From the NCBI RefSeq assembly GCF_030272615.1, contig NC_081405.1, positions 472,798,008 to 472,862,007 on the forward strand: 64,000 nt of DNA, given 5' to 3'. Position numbers and translations under genes: made by a program. Within the stretch, counting starts at the first letter, position 1, and each line of letters opens with the position of its first letter. Below, one piece after another: positions 10,571-20,515 of the stretch. The notes below the pieces were generated by a model. It had not been told where the DNA came from. It ran no database searches and worked only from the letters and a program-made list of their open reading frames with translations. This DNA comes from Cryptomeria japonica (Eukaryota; Streptophyta; Pinopsida; Cupressales; Cupressaceae).

Positions 10571-11719
10571 TGATGAATAATAAGAGGGGGTGGTGAATTA
10601 GTATGCCTAACAATTTAACCAGACTCTTAAACAGTTTTACTGCAGACCGGTGTAGCAGTTTAAACAATAAACCAATTAAAACACAAACAAGCCAAATAGA
10701 AAATAAAGCATTCACCCACAGAAGCACAATCACCATAACACAAGATATTTTTATGTGGAAACCCAAATGGGAAAAACCACAGTGAGTAAAACTCACAAGT
10801 CAACTATCTATAGAATAGTAACCAGACCGGTTAAGGTCAGACCGGTTAAGGCCTTACAATGTTTTTCACCAAAACAGATCCTGTTAGGAATCCAGATCTA
10901 TGTTAGGAGATAAATCCTGTTAAAGACTACTTTGTTAAAGGATTTTAGATCCACAACTGTGAACCACCTTGTTAGAGGATTTACAATAGGCTTGGCTAGG
11001 CTTACCCAGTTAAGGGTTTCAGACTTGTCGAAGATATTAGTAATCAACAAGTGACTGATCTAGAAGATAGCACATAATGCTTGATTAGATCCTTGATAGT
11101 TCTCCATTAATGCATTACAATATTACTTCAATATTCTATTCTTTGCACTCACAATCTATGTAGTGAGATACACTTTTCACACAGACCTAATCTTTTCTCC
11201 AACACTCGCACACATCAACAACATAAAAACCCTAGACATGATATCCTCATATAGGAACCTGATTTCATGTCGGTCCAATAAGATTAGACTACAATTTCCT
11301 AGGTATAGTGCATCTAGAAACATTTAGTAACATGACACAGAAACACCGCCAAAGTGTCAGTGGATGATAACTAATCACACTTTACAGTTATACTAGTTTA
11401 GCTCAATCTACCGACTACCGATTAACGAAGACTAGTAAACTGGAATACAGTGTTCTGATAAAAAATATTAACTGGGGGTCCACGTTTCATTTGAGGTCTT
11501 CATACTGCTTGATGTCTTCATGTCACTTGGGGTCTTCAGTCATCTTATGACCGGTAAGCATCTTCTGCAAAACACTGATAGCCTTTAACAAACAAAGACT
11601 ATACATATAATGACATAAAATACCAGTTGGAACAACTACCGGTTCAAAATAACTCATACATCAAATAAGTGTGTGTCCATCAATGACAATCAGAACTAAA
11701 CATCCTCAAAATACTAGCA
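10571..11719 (-). repeat. Sire-A 3' LTR, 1149 bp
   Basis: Starts TGATGAATAATAAGAGGGGG on the plus strand and ends in TACTAGCA next to a polypurine tract. It contains several ACCGGT palindromes. The partner LTR lacks 904 bp found here, between GACCGGT at 10645 and GACCGGT at 11549. Confidence 0.85.
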
Positions 11720-11950
11720 ATTTCCCCCTTTGTGCATTGATGGCAACACTTAGGAAAATTTTGGCATCTAAGTGCTTACAAAACAAAAATAGATGCCATA
11801 ATCAAAATTACTCCCCCTAAGCATATACACTACTCCCTTTGCAAAAATTACAAGTATGTGCATGAAATTTTCAATACTACTCCCCATAAAAATTTTATAC
11901 TACTCCCCCTTTGCCAACAATGACAAATTAATGCAAAATATTCCCTTTTT
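11720..11950 (-). other. Multiple polypurine tracts of Sire-A
   Basis: Five or six plus-strand CTCCCCC/TTCCCCC runs (at about 11722, 11813, 11832, 11880, 11900 and 11941) read on the minus strand as repeated AAGGGGGAGTAGT. The one at 11720-11733 abuts the LTR, and GTTGCCATCAATGCACAAAG precedes it on the minus strand. A repeated tract of this kind is typical of Sireviruses. Confidence 0.8.
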
Positions 11951-11959
11951 GCATAATAT

Positions 11960-14900
11960 TAGAATAAAGTACATGTTCATAACAATAGAGAGTAAAACTT
12001 CTCAAAAAGAGATTTAAAGTTTTGCATAAAATTCTTCATGTCTGAAGACCATGAATCAAGAAGTGAGGCAGCAATTTCACTCTCAGTCTTCATCTGGAAG
12101 GCTAATTCTTCCATTGCATCAATAGTGCTCATCTCTTGTGTGACATTAATAGCCTCCAAGTTTAGGAAGCACTTCTGAAGAACCTGCAATTTTGGTAATA
12201 GAAGCAACTAGAGCTCCTGTAGATCATGAGTCTGATTGCAGATCTCTGAGTCAAGTTTTGCAATTTAATGTTGGTGAGTATGAATAGTCTATCCATATAA
12301 GGTGAATAGATCATAGGGCAATTTGAAGTTGTCGATATACTTTTGTAACTCTGATTGGAGTTGACTCTTTTGTTTCAGAGCATCTTCACGAAATAGGTGA
12401 GGTTGGCAGATTTTTCTCAAGAGTACCTTCACCCATAGCTGAACTTATATCATCCTTTTGCTTAAGAATTTTTTCTCTATTTTCATCCATTTTCTTTATT
12501 AATGAAACTTTCAAAGATTTTTCATACTTCTTCTCTGCAGAAATATGGGCAGCATCTTATAAAGATTGCACTTGATCATCTACTACTGTGCAAAGAAGAT
12601 TTAGCTTAGCCAACGAGGAATCGGTACTGGGAAGGTTAGTACCGGGGATTAGATTGGAAAGAATGTCAACAACAAACTAAATGACATCATTTTCTTTCTT
12701 TTTTCTCAGTTCTTCCAATCTGACATGCACTAGTTGAATGCTCCTCAGTAGCTCACTTTCATCAACCGATTGAGTCAGACAGGCAAGAGTCAAATCGGTG
12801 GGACCAGTGGGATCAACCTGCTTGGCTTGATTGTCAGTTGCCTTAGGAGTCTATCCTCCTTCCTTTGCCTTGATCTCCTCTTGTCTTTTCTTCTCCTCTT
12901 CTTCTTTTTCCTGGGCTACCTTGGTGGCCTTCTCTTTCTCCTCATCCATTCTCCTCTTCTCATCTTCTTTCTTCCGCTCTTCTTCCCTCTTTTTCTCCTC
13001 TTCCTTTTTCTTCTCTACTTCCTCCTTCTTCTTCTCTTCCTCCTCCTTCTTCTTCTCATCTTATTTCTTCTTCTCCTCTCCATTCTCTCCTTCTCTTCTT
13101 CTTTCTCTGCTCTCTCTTTCTCTTGTCTCACTTTCTCCGCTTTCTCTTTCTCTTGTTTTTCTTTCTCTAATTTCTCCTTTTCAGCTTACTCCTTATCTTT
13201 ATCTACTCTCTCCTTTTCAGATTTCTCCTTATCTAGAGTGGTATCCTTAATATCTAGAGCATCAACATCAATGGGGTCATTTTCTTCTACTATTCTTTTA
13301 CCCAGACTGTCAAAGATTTCATCTGGTTTGGTTGTGGATATGCCAAGTTCTTGCTTAGCCTGTCGATTAGCCTCAGATACTTTTTGCATTTTGACAACAG
13401 CTTTAACCAGCATATGGGTCTCTTTTTCTACTTCAGAAGTTTTGCCTCCAACTAGCTGAAGTCTTCTTCTTTGCATGAAGAAGATGCCTTTGTACTTATC
13501 AATAATCTCAAACAATTTTGAATTTGAGGCATCTGGAAAATATTGAGCAAAAACTTTCTCCCTGATGTCTTGTTCCTTTTCAATGGCAATGCGCCATTTA
13601 TTGTCTAAATAATCATACGAAGATTTAGAAGTAACTAATTTAATATCGGTAGGTGACCAATCATTAATACATAAATATTTAATAAGTTCTTGTTCAACAT
13701 CCTCCTTTTCACTATCATTGAAATCATCAAAATATTATTTTAAATCATCAAGAACTTTCCTTCTAATATTCTTTATGGTCCTTTGACAATGTGTCATAGG
13801 TTTGTAAGAGGAAATATCTATATTTACCGGTGCAGAGGTTGTTGGTACATTACCGGTTGACTTCGTCTTCTTGCTTGATTGCCTTGTCTTCTTCATTTCT
13901 ACCTCCGGTTCAGTGCCTTTTGAATCCGGTGAGTTTTTCATGGTTTTTCTCTTCCTTTCAAATACCTTTGCCAGAATAGCCCCTCGTTTCTTTTTAGTTG
14001 GTGACCTCTTGGTCACTTTAGGACTAGCAGCAGATGTAACCAATGTCGATGTCGATGGCACTGCTTTACTCTTTTTCTACTTTGGTACCTCAATAGGTTT
14101 GATCTTCTCGGAGTAAGTATCGGTCCTCTTCTTCTTGAGATCCAGTGGTGAAGCAAGAAGGGTAGAGGCATACCCTACCAATATATAATTTACCACTTCA
14201 TAGCCCATAGGTTCAACTTCATCTTCTCTAGGCTCAACCGCTTGCATTATGCAATGATCTGTTTTGATTGTAAAACAGATGTCATCTTCATATTTGTTAA
14301 CTAGATCACCAGATATTCTCATTCTCTGGTTCATCTTTAGTCTGAACTCACCAAAATATTTGTTCAGAGTCTCGAGATATGCAGATCCCACTGCTTGCAG
14401 ACTCTCCTTTATTTGTCTGGAAACCTATAGGTCACTTGACCATTGAACATCACCAAATCCAGGAAAATATCCTTGAAAATAGAAAATTAAACCGACAAGA
14501 AGATGTCCAAACTTAAACCTCAGAGTTTTGTCAACTTTGATGGACTTCAGATTTTCCATTAGTTGTTTTTGCATGCAAGTGCATAAGTCACATTCTGCAT
14601 TCTCCTTGATCATCCTATAAGCGGCATGCACCGTAGCTGTAGAAATAGAATTCATTATGCTAGCATAGAATACTCTATACCCGATTACCATGCACACATA
14701 CTTCACCAAGTCATCTTTTATGGTGTTAATAGTCATTGCTCGTTGGTCGCTTACAGAACTGGTGAGCTCTGTCATTTTGGTTTTGGTGATCTTTCGAAGA
14801 ATAGGGACTTCCCCAACATTGTAGAAACCAGTCACAGCATGAATTACCTCCAGTGTAATATCACAGGTTCGCTCAAGGTACATCTTATCACCATGAACCC

Positions 14901-15214
14901 TACTAAGGATAATCCCAATATGTTCTTCTATAAATTCCTCGAGAAAATATACTACATTGTATAATTTTTTCTTCTCGATTATGTTGTATTCAAGTTTAAT
15001 CTTCTTATCGTCTCCACAGAACAAACTCAGCTGGGAGTGAATCACTAGAGACCCTAGGTCTTCTAGTTTGCAATCAATATATCCTTAAATGTCCCCTTCG
15101 ACAATGACTCCAGCAGGAATTTGAGATAAGGCATTATATTTCATCTTATTTTTAAAAAACTCGGGTGATTCCTCGGGTTTAGTAGAACTAGAAGGGATTT
15201 TAGAAGTAGAAGCT
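11960..15214 (-). pseudogene. Sire-A accessory ORF, about 1085 codons, interrupted
   Basis: One continuous minus-strand frame runs from 15214 to about 11960 with only scattered stops (near 14422, 14074, 13732 and 13183, and more after 12500). The N-terminal domain (15214-14425) has VIHSQLSLFCGD, IEEHIGIILSRVHGDKMYLE, ITLEVIHAVTGFYNVGE and FGHLLVGLIFYFQGYFPG. A basic, Ser/Thr-rich segment follows with KRSPTKKKRGAILAKVFERK (about 14010). Next comes a Glu/Lys-rich coiled coil (13250-12850) and a second coiled coil near the C terminus (12490-11977). It occupies the place of the extra, so-called envelope-like, ORF downstream of pol in some Sireviruses. No signal peptide or membrane segment is evident, so an envelope role is not supported. 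The domain is a family I recognise from plant retroelements but cannot name. Tat-3 interrupts its N terminus. Confidence 0.65.
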
Positions 15215-16329
15215 GTATACATCTAAAAATGGTCTAAAGATAATTAATTAAATAAGCAATTATTTAATTAATCCCCCTTCATAATTTAATTGAATTCACT
15301 AAGCAATTTGATTAAATTTCCCCTTTCATCTACTTATTAATAAATCTAAGGATTTATTTAATAGGTTCATTTCATAATCCCCTTTAATTAATTAATTGCC
15401 CCTATCAAATTCATCATCAAATTCATTTCTTCTAAATCTCCTAATTAGTTAAAACAAATCAATTTATGAGTTGTTGAGATTAATTACCCTTTTCTTATTA
15501 TTTGAATTTTTAAATTCAAATTCTCCTAACTTATAAACACCTAACCTAACCCCTTCTAAACCTAACGCATTCCATCTAACCTTGGGTTTAACTAACCCCA
15601 TCCTAGCTTGCACATCCTAACCACCATGTCCCCTTTCCTTGGACACTTAGCCCTCTCATGAGCAAAACTTCTTAACACTTGTCACCATGGAGATGACAAT
15701 GTTCCCTTTCATCCAACCCCTTCTCCTACCAACCTCCAATTGTTCCCTTTCGTCCAACCTCTTCTAGAAGCTTCTTGACACTTATCACCATAGAGATGAC
15801 AAATGTTCCCTTTCATTCAACCTCTTTTCCAACCTCCTCCAATTTAACCATTGATATCTTCAGATTTAATCTTGACCATTGATTCCTTCCACCTCACCCC
15901 TATCCTTGGAAATCCTATAAATAGACCCCATTTTGGATTTCAAAGGATCCCATCTCATTTGCATTTTAGTCATTGTTACTATAGTCATATAGCTTTTAGC
16001 AATATCATTTTAGCATTGTCATCATGTTCAATTTTAGCTTAAATCTAGCTTATTTTCTAGCATAAGCATGGAATCGTGTAGCTTAAATCATTATCTCATC
16101 TAGTTCATGCATCATTTATCATTTAAATCCTCCATTTAAGTGTATTCAAGTCACTGGAATTTGCATGACCAGATCTGAGAGCAAAATTCATACTCGCATT
16201 TACTAGGAGGCGGTAGATCGCTTAGCTATGGTTTTATCTTTCTTTTCTTTAAATTCATTAACCATTCTTGTAATGATCTATTGAGTGTTTTGTGTTGCAG
16301 GAACAGGTATACACTTCACAAGCACGACA
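15215..16329 (+). repeat. Tat-3 5' LTR, 1115 bp
   Basis: Begins TGTATACATCTAAAAATGGT and ends AGCACGACA, directly before the primer site. AT-rich TTAATTAAATAA blocks near the start are shared with the solo LTR at 24104. A TATA-like TCCTATAAATAG sits at about 15915, the likely promoter. Confidence 0.8.
15915..15926 (+). promoter_or_regulatory. TATA-like box in Tat-3 LTR
   Basis: CCTATAAATAGACCCC lies in the middle of the LTR, where a polymerase II promoter is expected. The solo LTR has CTATATAAGG at about 24525 in the same relative place. Confidence 0.5.
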
Positions 16330-16332
16330 TTT

Positions 16333-16349
16333 TGGCACCCACTGTGGGG
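16333..16349 (+). other. Primer binding site, Lys-tRNA type (Tat-3)
   Basis: TGGCACCCACTGTGGGG follows the LTR by three bases. It differs from the complement of the plant tRNA-Lys 3' end, as I recall it, at two places, both CpG to TpG or CpA changes. Confidence 0.65.
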
Positions 16350-18440
16350 TCAGAATTATCATTTTTGGCCTCTCAAGCTTCATCAACATTCATCTCTACC
16401 AAGTCTGAATCAAAATGTCATAGGAACTCATTTCTGGCCTAGTACGACATACTTTATGAGCTAAAATGACAAGAGAGCATGTGTCATATGAGCCTTTAGG
16501 AAAATTATAGTGTCGTACGAGCTCTCATCCTAACTTGTACGGTATCAGAAAGTGGCTCGTATGATCAAGTAAAGTTTGTCGTACGAAATTCTACTTATGT
16601 GTTCTGAGAGCAAATTGCATTTCAGGTTTCATACTTCAGTTTGATTATGACTAATGCTAACTTTGTTTTGTTTATGAGATTTTTGGCAATCTAACTCTTT
16701 TTTGCAGAATGATTGACAAAGATACACTTGTCAAAGACCAAATTCAAAACGCATCAATGACTACTAACGCATTTATTTTACAGGTTGCCTAAAAGAATTG
16801 AACAAAACTTTGTGTACTCCTTAAAGTTTTTTTAAGGCACACTTGATTTTGCTAAAGGAATGAACAATCATATATTTTGTGTCTTTGATGATAGGCGAGT
16901 ATTCTCTCACCTTTCTTAGGTGATCAGAAAGCTAGACTCATCTTTTAATTTCATTATTGCATTTCTTTAGCAAGCCTGCCCTCCCGAGGAGTTAATAACT
17001 CTTAAAGCCATTACAGTCGGTGTGAGGGGAATGACCTAAGTGGGAACGGCTAACGCCAAGTAATCCAACCCACTATAAAATAAATGTGATTTGATGAAAA
17101 TTAAGTCAATGATAGTGCTCGAGAATAGCTCTCCTTCGTACCTTTGGGTATAGCAAACCTCGGTTTTCAAGGCTGAGAGACCTCTTAATTGAGTATTATA
17201 CCCCAACGCGTTGAACGGATCCCTTATTAGTGCTGGTTAAATTAGAAGCTACCCGATTTACCTCTAAAAGGGTGATAATATTTGTGCAAGAGAGATAGTA
17301 ACTCTCCCAAGATACTTGCCATATCGTGCCCCCATTAGCATTTGGAGTTGGATAATACGGCGTTGAGAATCCATTGCATGAGACTCAGCGGTTGTATTCT
17401 GATTAGCTATTGGGTGTGTACCTAAGCTTGCAAGCAAAGGTTTTCTCTCCTCAACCAACTTCCTTAGGATTAGCATGCTTGTGGTCACTTATGACATCAT
17501 GTCTTCGCTATGTATTCATCCCTAAATGAGAAAGATCAGACAGCTAAAACTGAAAAACATAAGCAAAACATCAAAATTCACTAATCCAAATTCAGCAAAA
17601 CAAACATTTTTTTATCTCTGCTCTGTTATCTGTCGTACGAGTCGGGTTCTCTTTCATACTGTCTGGTTTGTCATATGAGGTTAATCTTTTGTCGTATGAT
17701 TCAGAAAGAAATGTCATACGAAATTGAGCTTTTTACATGAAATTTCTGATTTGTCATTTGGTCTTATATCTCTTGTCATTTGGGGCTATAATCTATCGTA
17801 CAAGACACCATTTTTATCAGTCCAGAGCTGCCACTTTGCATGAATTTTTCAGGTCTATCATTTTGCTTGATCAGTTTGCAGTAATCATAAACACATATCA
17901 TCTATTTCTTTGTGCTTGAATTGTCTACTTGGTTCGATTGGTCAAGTTATCATCCGTCAAAATCAGACTTTAGAGCATAAACACCTCAAGATTTTCAAGT
18001 GCTCACCCTCAACAAATTCAAGGTATAAACATCTCAAAGTGCATTATCCCCTTCTTTGGTAAAATGATCACTCAAACATAGTTTCTCATTAGGATCTATC
18101 ATCCTTTATCAGGAAACTGAAAAGTTTGGTCAGGATAATCTTGTCCCACATCGTAGGATATATCGTTCCTACTAGACTTGGTTCTTATCAAATCATCATC
18201 ATTGCACTCCAAAACCAAAGATCAAAAACTTGCAAACCTTTAAACAATTGAACCATCTTTTTGTGTCATATCGCGCTATTGCATTTACCTTGACAGTTGA
18301 TCACTTATCAAAACAACTTTTTGGACAATCGAATCCTATCAAAATAACACACGTGTATGCCCATTTTAACTAGAGCTCAGAGATGAAAAATTGTAGAGAC
18401 AGAAATAGAAACATTTGCAATAGCTGAAAATCATATCAAC
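16350..18440 (+). other. Tat-3 leader with TCGTACGA motif clusters
   Basis: About 2.1 kb with no convincing ORF. Variants of TGTCGTACGA cluster at 16440-16600 and 17630-17810. A block at 16970-17530 is conserved in all three Tat leaders here; it includes GCCTGCCCTCCCGAGGAG and CTAATCAGAATAC (minus strand). Confidence 0.65.
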
Positions 18441-19285
18441 ATGGCATACCAAAGCAAAACACAAGAAGAAAACATGACAAACCAACATATTAGAGCAATC
18501 AAAAAAGTCCAGAATCAAAATCCAACTATGTTAAAACCTCACAAGAATTCAAATACATCTCAAAAGAAAGGTGGATCTTTTATGCAACTCTTACAGATAT
18601 CCCTAAAGGATTTGGCTGAGAAAGATCAAAATTTTGTACCTATGTCTAGTAAAGGTTCATCCACCCATAAGCAAATTGACTCTCTAAAGACATTTATTCC
18701 TACACCCCCTGAAAACTTGCAAGAATCTTCCATAGCATCATCACCAAAGAATACATCCAAAGAGGAATTTACCCAAGGGATATCCATAACTGCCATCAAA
18801 CTTATTTCAAAGGATCTTATTCAAATCTCATCTCCTTCATATCCAAGCATTAATTCATTGCAAAATCCCCATAGCGCTCCCTTGCAAATTGAATTCCTCA
18901 TTCATAGAATGCTTGTTAAACGTGTCCTAATAGATGGAGGAGCTGGCTTGAACATTTTCTCTTTGAGTCTTGTCCGTGCTTTGGGTTATTCAAAAGATGC
19001 AGTTGATCCCCTGAAAAAGATCACCATTAAAGCCTATGATGAAGCAGAACATTTCTCTAAAGGAATTGTGATGTTACCTATCAGGGTGGGACCTTTACAA
19101 AAAGACACAGCATGCCAAGTTCTAGACTTGGACCTACCATATAACATACTCTTGGAGGACCATGGATACATGACATACAAGTTGTTCCATCAAAATATCA
19201 TCAGTGTCTAAAGTTTCCCTACAGTGGCTAGGAAATCATGATCTTAGTAGACTCAAATCCAGTGCAGTGTTCCAACTTAGCAGCA
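18441..19285 (+). pseudogene. Tat-3 polyprotein fragment with aspartic protease
   Basis: A 256-codon frame opens at an ATG after the leader. Residues 1 to about 140 are Ser/Lys/Gln-rich with no known domain. Then HSAPLQIEFLIHRMLVKRVL runs into IDGGAGLNIFSLSLVRALGY and KKITIKAYDEAEHFSKGIVM, the Tat retropepsin region. Near 19145 a frameshift occurs: in the next frame the sequence continues with GGPWIHDIQVVPSKYHQCL, the segment that follows the protease in Tat-2 (GRPWVHDMQAVPSTYHQCL). The Gag capsid part and zinc motif seen in the other copies are absent, so this is an internally deleted copy. Confidence 0.75.
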
Positions 19286-19287
19286 CT

Positions 19288-19795
19288 CCGATTGAACTTT
19301 GCAAGTATCTCCTTTAAATTCAGCAAGTTCCTTGGAAAGAGCATCATTGCTTTTCATCAAGGTTTCATTCTGAGAGATAGAAGCATTTAGGTCTTCTTGT
19401 ATTTCTTCTTTCTCTTCATTACCCTCTTATAGATGAGAGGTGATGGTACCAATCTCTTGTTTCAACTCAGAGATCTCACGCTCCTTGTCCTTCACTAAAT
19501 CTTCAGCTTTTATTCTATTTTCTAGCTCTTGACTCATCCTGATAGTCAGTCCTTCCAACTCCATCCTTAGGTTAGTTTTGGATTCATTTAGTTTCTCCAC
19601 TTCTCCAACTAGGGCTTCCATGTCTACTTCATCGGAAGAGTTGTTTTCAGTAAATTTCATCAATTGCTCAACAAGTTCTCTTCTCTTGGCTAAAGAGGCT
19701 TTATACTTGATCTTGAGTTCATCATAGGCTCTCTCAGACTCAGTAAGATGGTGAGTGAGTTTTCTCATACTGTATTCCCCCATATCTCCTTCCAA
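19288..19795 (-). pseudogene. Sire-A coiled-coil segment (probable Gag remnant)
   Basis: The frame from 19795 has YDELKIKYKASLAKRRELVE, then long heptad-like stretches such as LVKDKEREISELKQEIG, and continues after a stop at about 19427 with EEIQEDLNASISQNETLMKS. It is Glu/Lys/Leu-rich and predicted to form a coiled coil. Sirevirus Gag proteins contain such coils, so this is probably Gag. It starts only about 23 bases after the primer site, so the start of gag and the leader appear to be deleted. Confidence 0.5.
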
Positions 19796-19817
19796 GTGGT
19801 TAGACTTATAGAAAGGG

Positions 19818-19833
19818 AGACTCTTTTACCAAT
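19818..19833 (-). other. Primer binding site of Sire-A
   Basis: Minus strand ATTGGTAAAAGAGTCT directly follows the CA end of the 5' LTR. It resembles the initiator-Met site TGGTATCAGAGC with three changes. Confidence 0.65.
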
Positions 19834-20076
19834 TGATGAATACTAAGAGGGGGGGTGAATTAGTATGCCTAACAATTTAACAAGACTCTTAAACAATTTT
19901 ACTGTAGACCGGTAAGCATCTTCTGCAAAACACCGATAGCCTTAACAAACAAAGACTATACATATAATGACATACAATACCGGTTGGAACAACTATCGGT
20001 TGAGAATAACTCATACATCAAATAAGTGTGTGTCCATCAATGACAATCACAACTAAACATTATCAAAATACCAAAA
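19834..20076 (-). repeat. Sire-A 5' LTR, internally deleted to 243 bp
   Basis: It matches both ends of the 1149-bp partner LTR, but the middle 904 bp are missing. The join retains a single GACCGGT (19907-19913), present twice at the ends of the lost segment in the partner. It ends next to target duplication GCCCT. Confidence 0.85.
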
Positions 20077-20081
20077 GCCCT
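20077..20081. repeat. Target site duplication GCCCT, right copy
   Basis: Partner of 10566-10570; it lies directly after the shortened LTR of Sire-A. Confidence 0.8.
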
Positions 20082-20515
20082 ATCATATGAGCCACCATGG
20101 CTTTAAATTTATCAATATCCAGATCTTGAGGCACATTTGTTTCAATGAGTACTTGTTCCAAGATGTCCTTATGTTTTGGCGAGAGTTTCAGTAACTCGAG
20201 TATGGATATTTGAGCAGGAGTTCTCCGTAGTTGACTTACCAAATCATATTGAGTCTTGGGGATAGTGGTTGATGTTGATGTATGTCCTTTCAAGACATAT
20301 TTTTGAGCTTGGTTTGTCACATTGATTGATGTATGGTCTTGTTTGTCCTTGATCTTTATTACATTTATTTGGTTATCATTCGTTGATATGTGATTGATAG
20401 TGTTGTTGTATAGATGATTTATGCGAGCTCCCTGTGTATCGTTTGATGATGAAGCTCTTTCCTTGTTGTAATTTCGAAGAGGATTTTTAAAGGCATCATG
20501 ATCACCACTTGTTTT
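20082..20515 (-). pseudogene. Tat-1 segment between Gag zinc motif and protease
   Basis: The frame contains TPAQISILELLKLSPKHKDI and then DIDKFKAMVAHMIG, which leads into the protease half at 10565. Tat-2 has the equivalent DLNRFQSMVGHLTSPHYLSF at 33474. This is a spacer in the polyprotein and has no catalytic motif of its own. Confidence 0.7.

Larger units (their letters stand above)
15215..19287 (+). mobile_element. Tat-lineage element Tat-3, truncated, nested in Sire-A
   Basis: A plus-strand 5' LTR, a primer site, a long leader and a protease-containing frame are present. RT, RNase H, integrase and 3' LTR are missing. The leader block at 16970-17530 matches the leaders of Tat-1 (26460-26960) and Tat-2 (36550-36730 and 38760-38960) in reverse orientation. 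The right boundary is estimated where Tat coding similarity gives way to the Sire-A coiled coil. Confidence 0.75.
10571..20076 (-). mobile_element. Sirevirus-like Ty1/copia element Sire-A (minus strand, non-autonomous)
   Basis: Two LTRs (10571-11719 and 19834-20076) flanked by GCCCT bound the element. In its own direction it has 5' LTR, primer site, a coiled-coil segment, a long accessory ORF, a cluster of polypurine tracts and 3' LTR. The multiple AGGGGGAG tracts before the 3' LTR are a hallmark of Sireviruses. No protease, integrase, RT or RNase H is present, so it was mobilised in trans or lost pol later. Tat-3 (15215 to about 19287) is nested inside. Confidence 0.8.

Noticed and set aside
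12770-13459. 229-codon plus-strand frame, Ser/Phe/Leu-rich
   Set aside because: It is antisense to the Glu/Lys-rich coiled coil of the Sire-A accessory frame and has no independent support.
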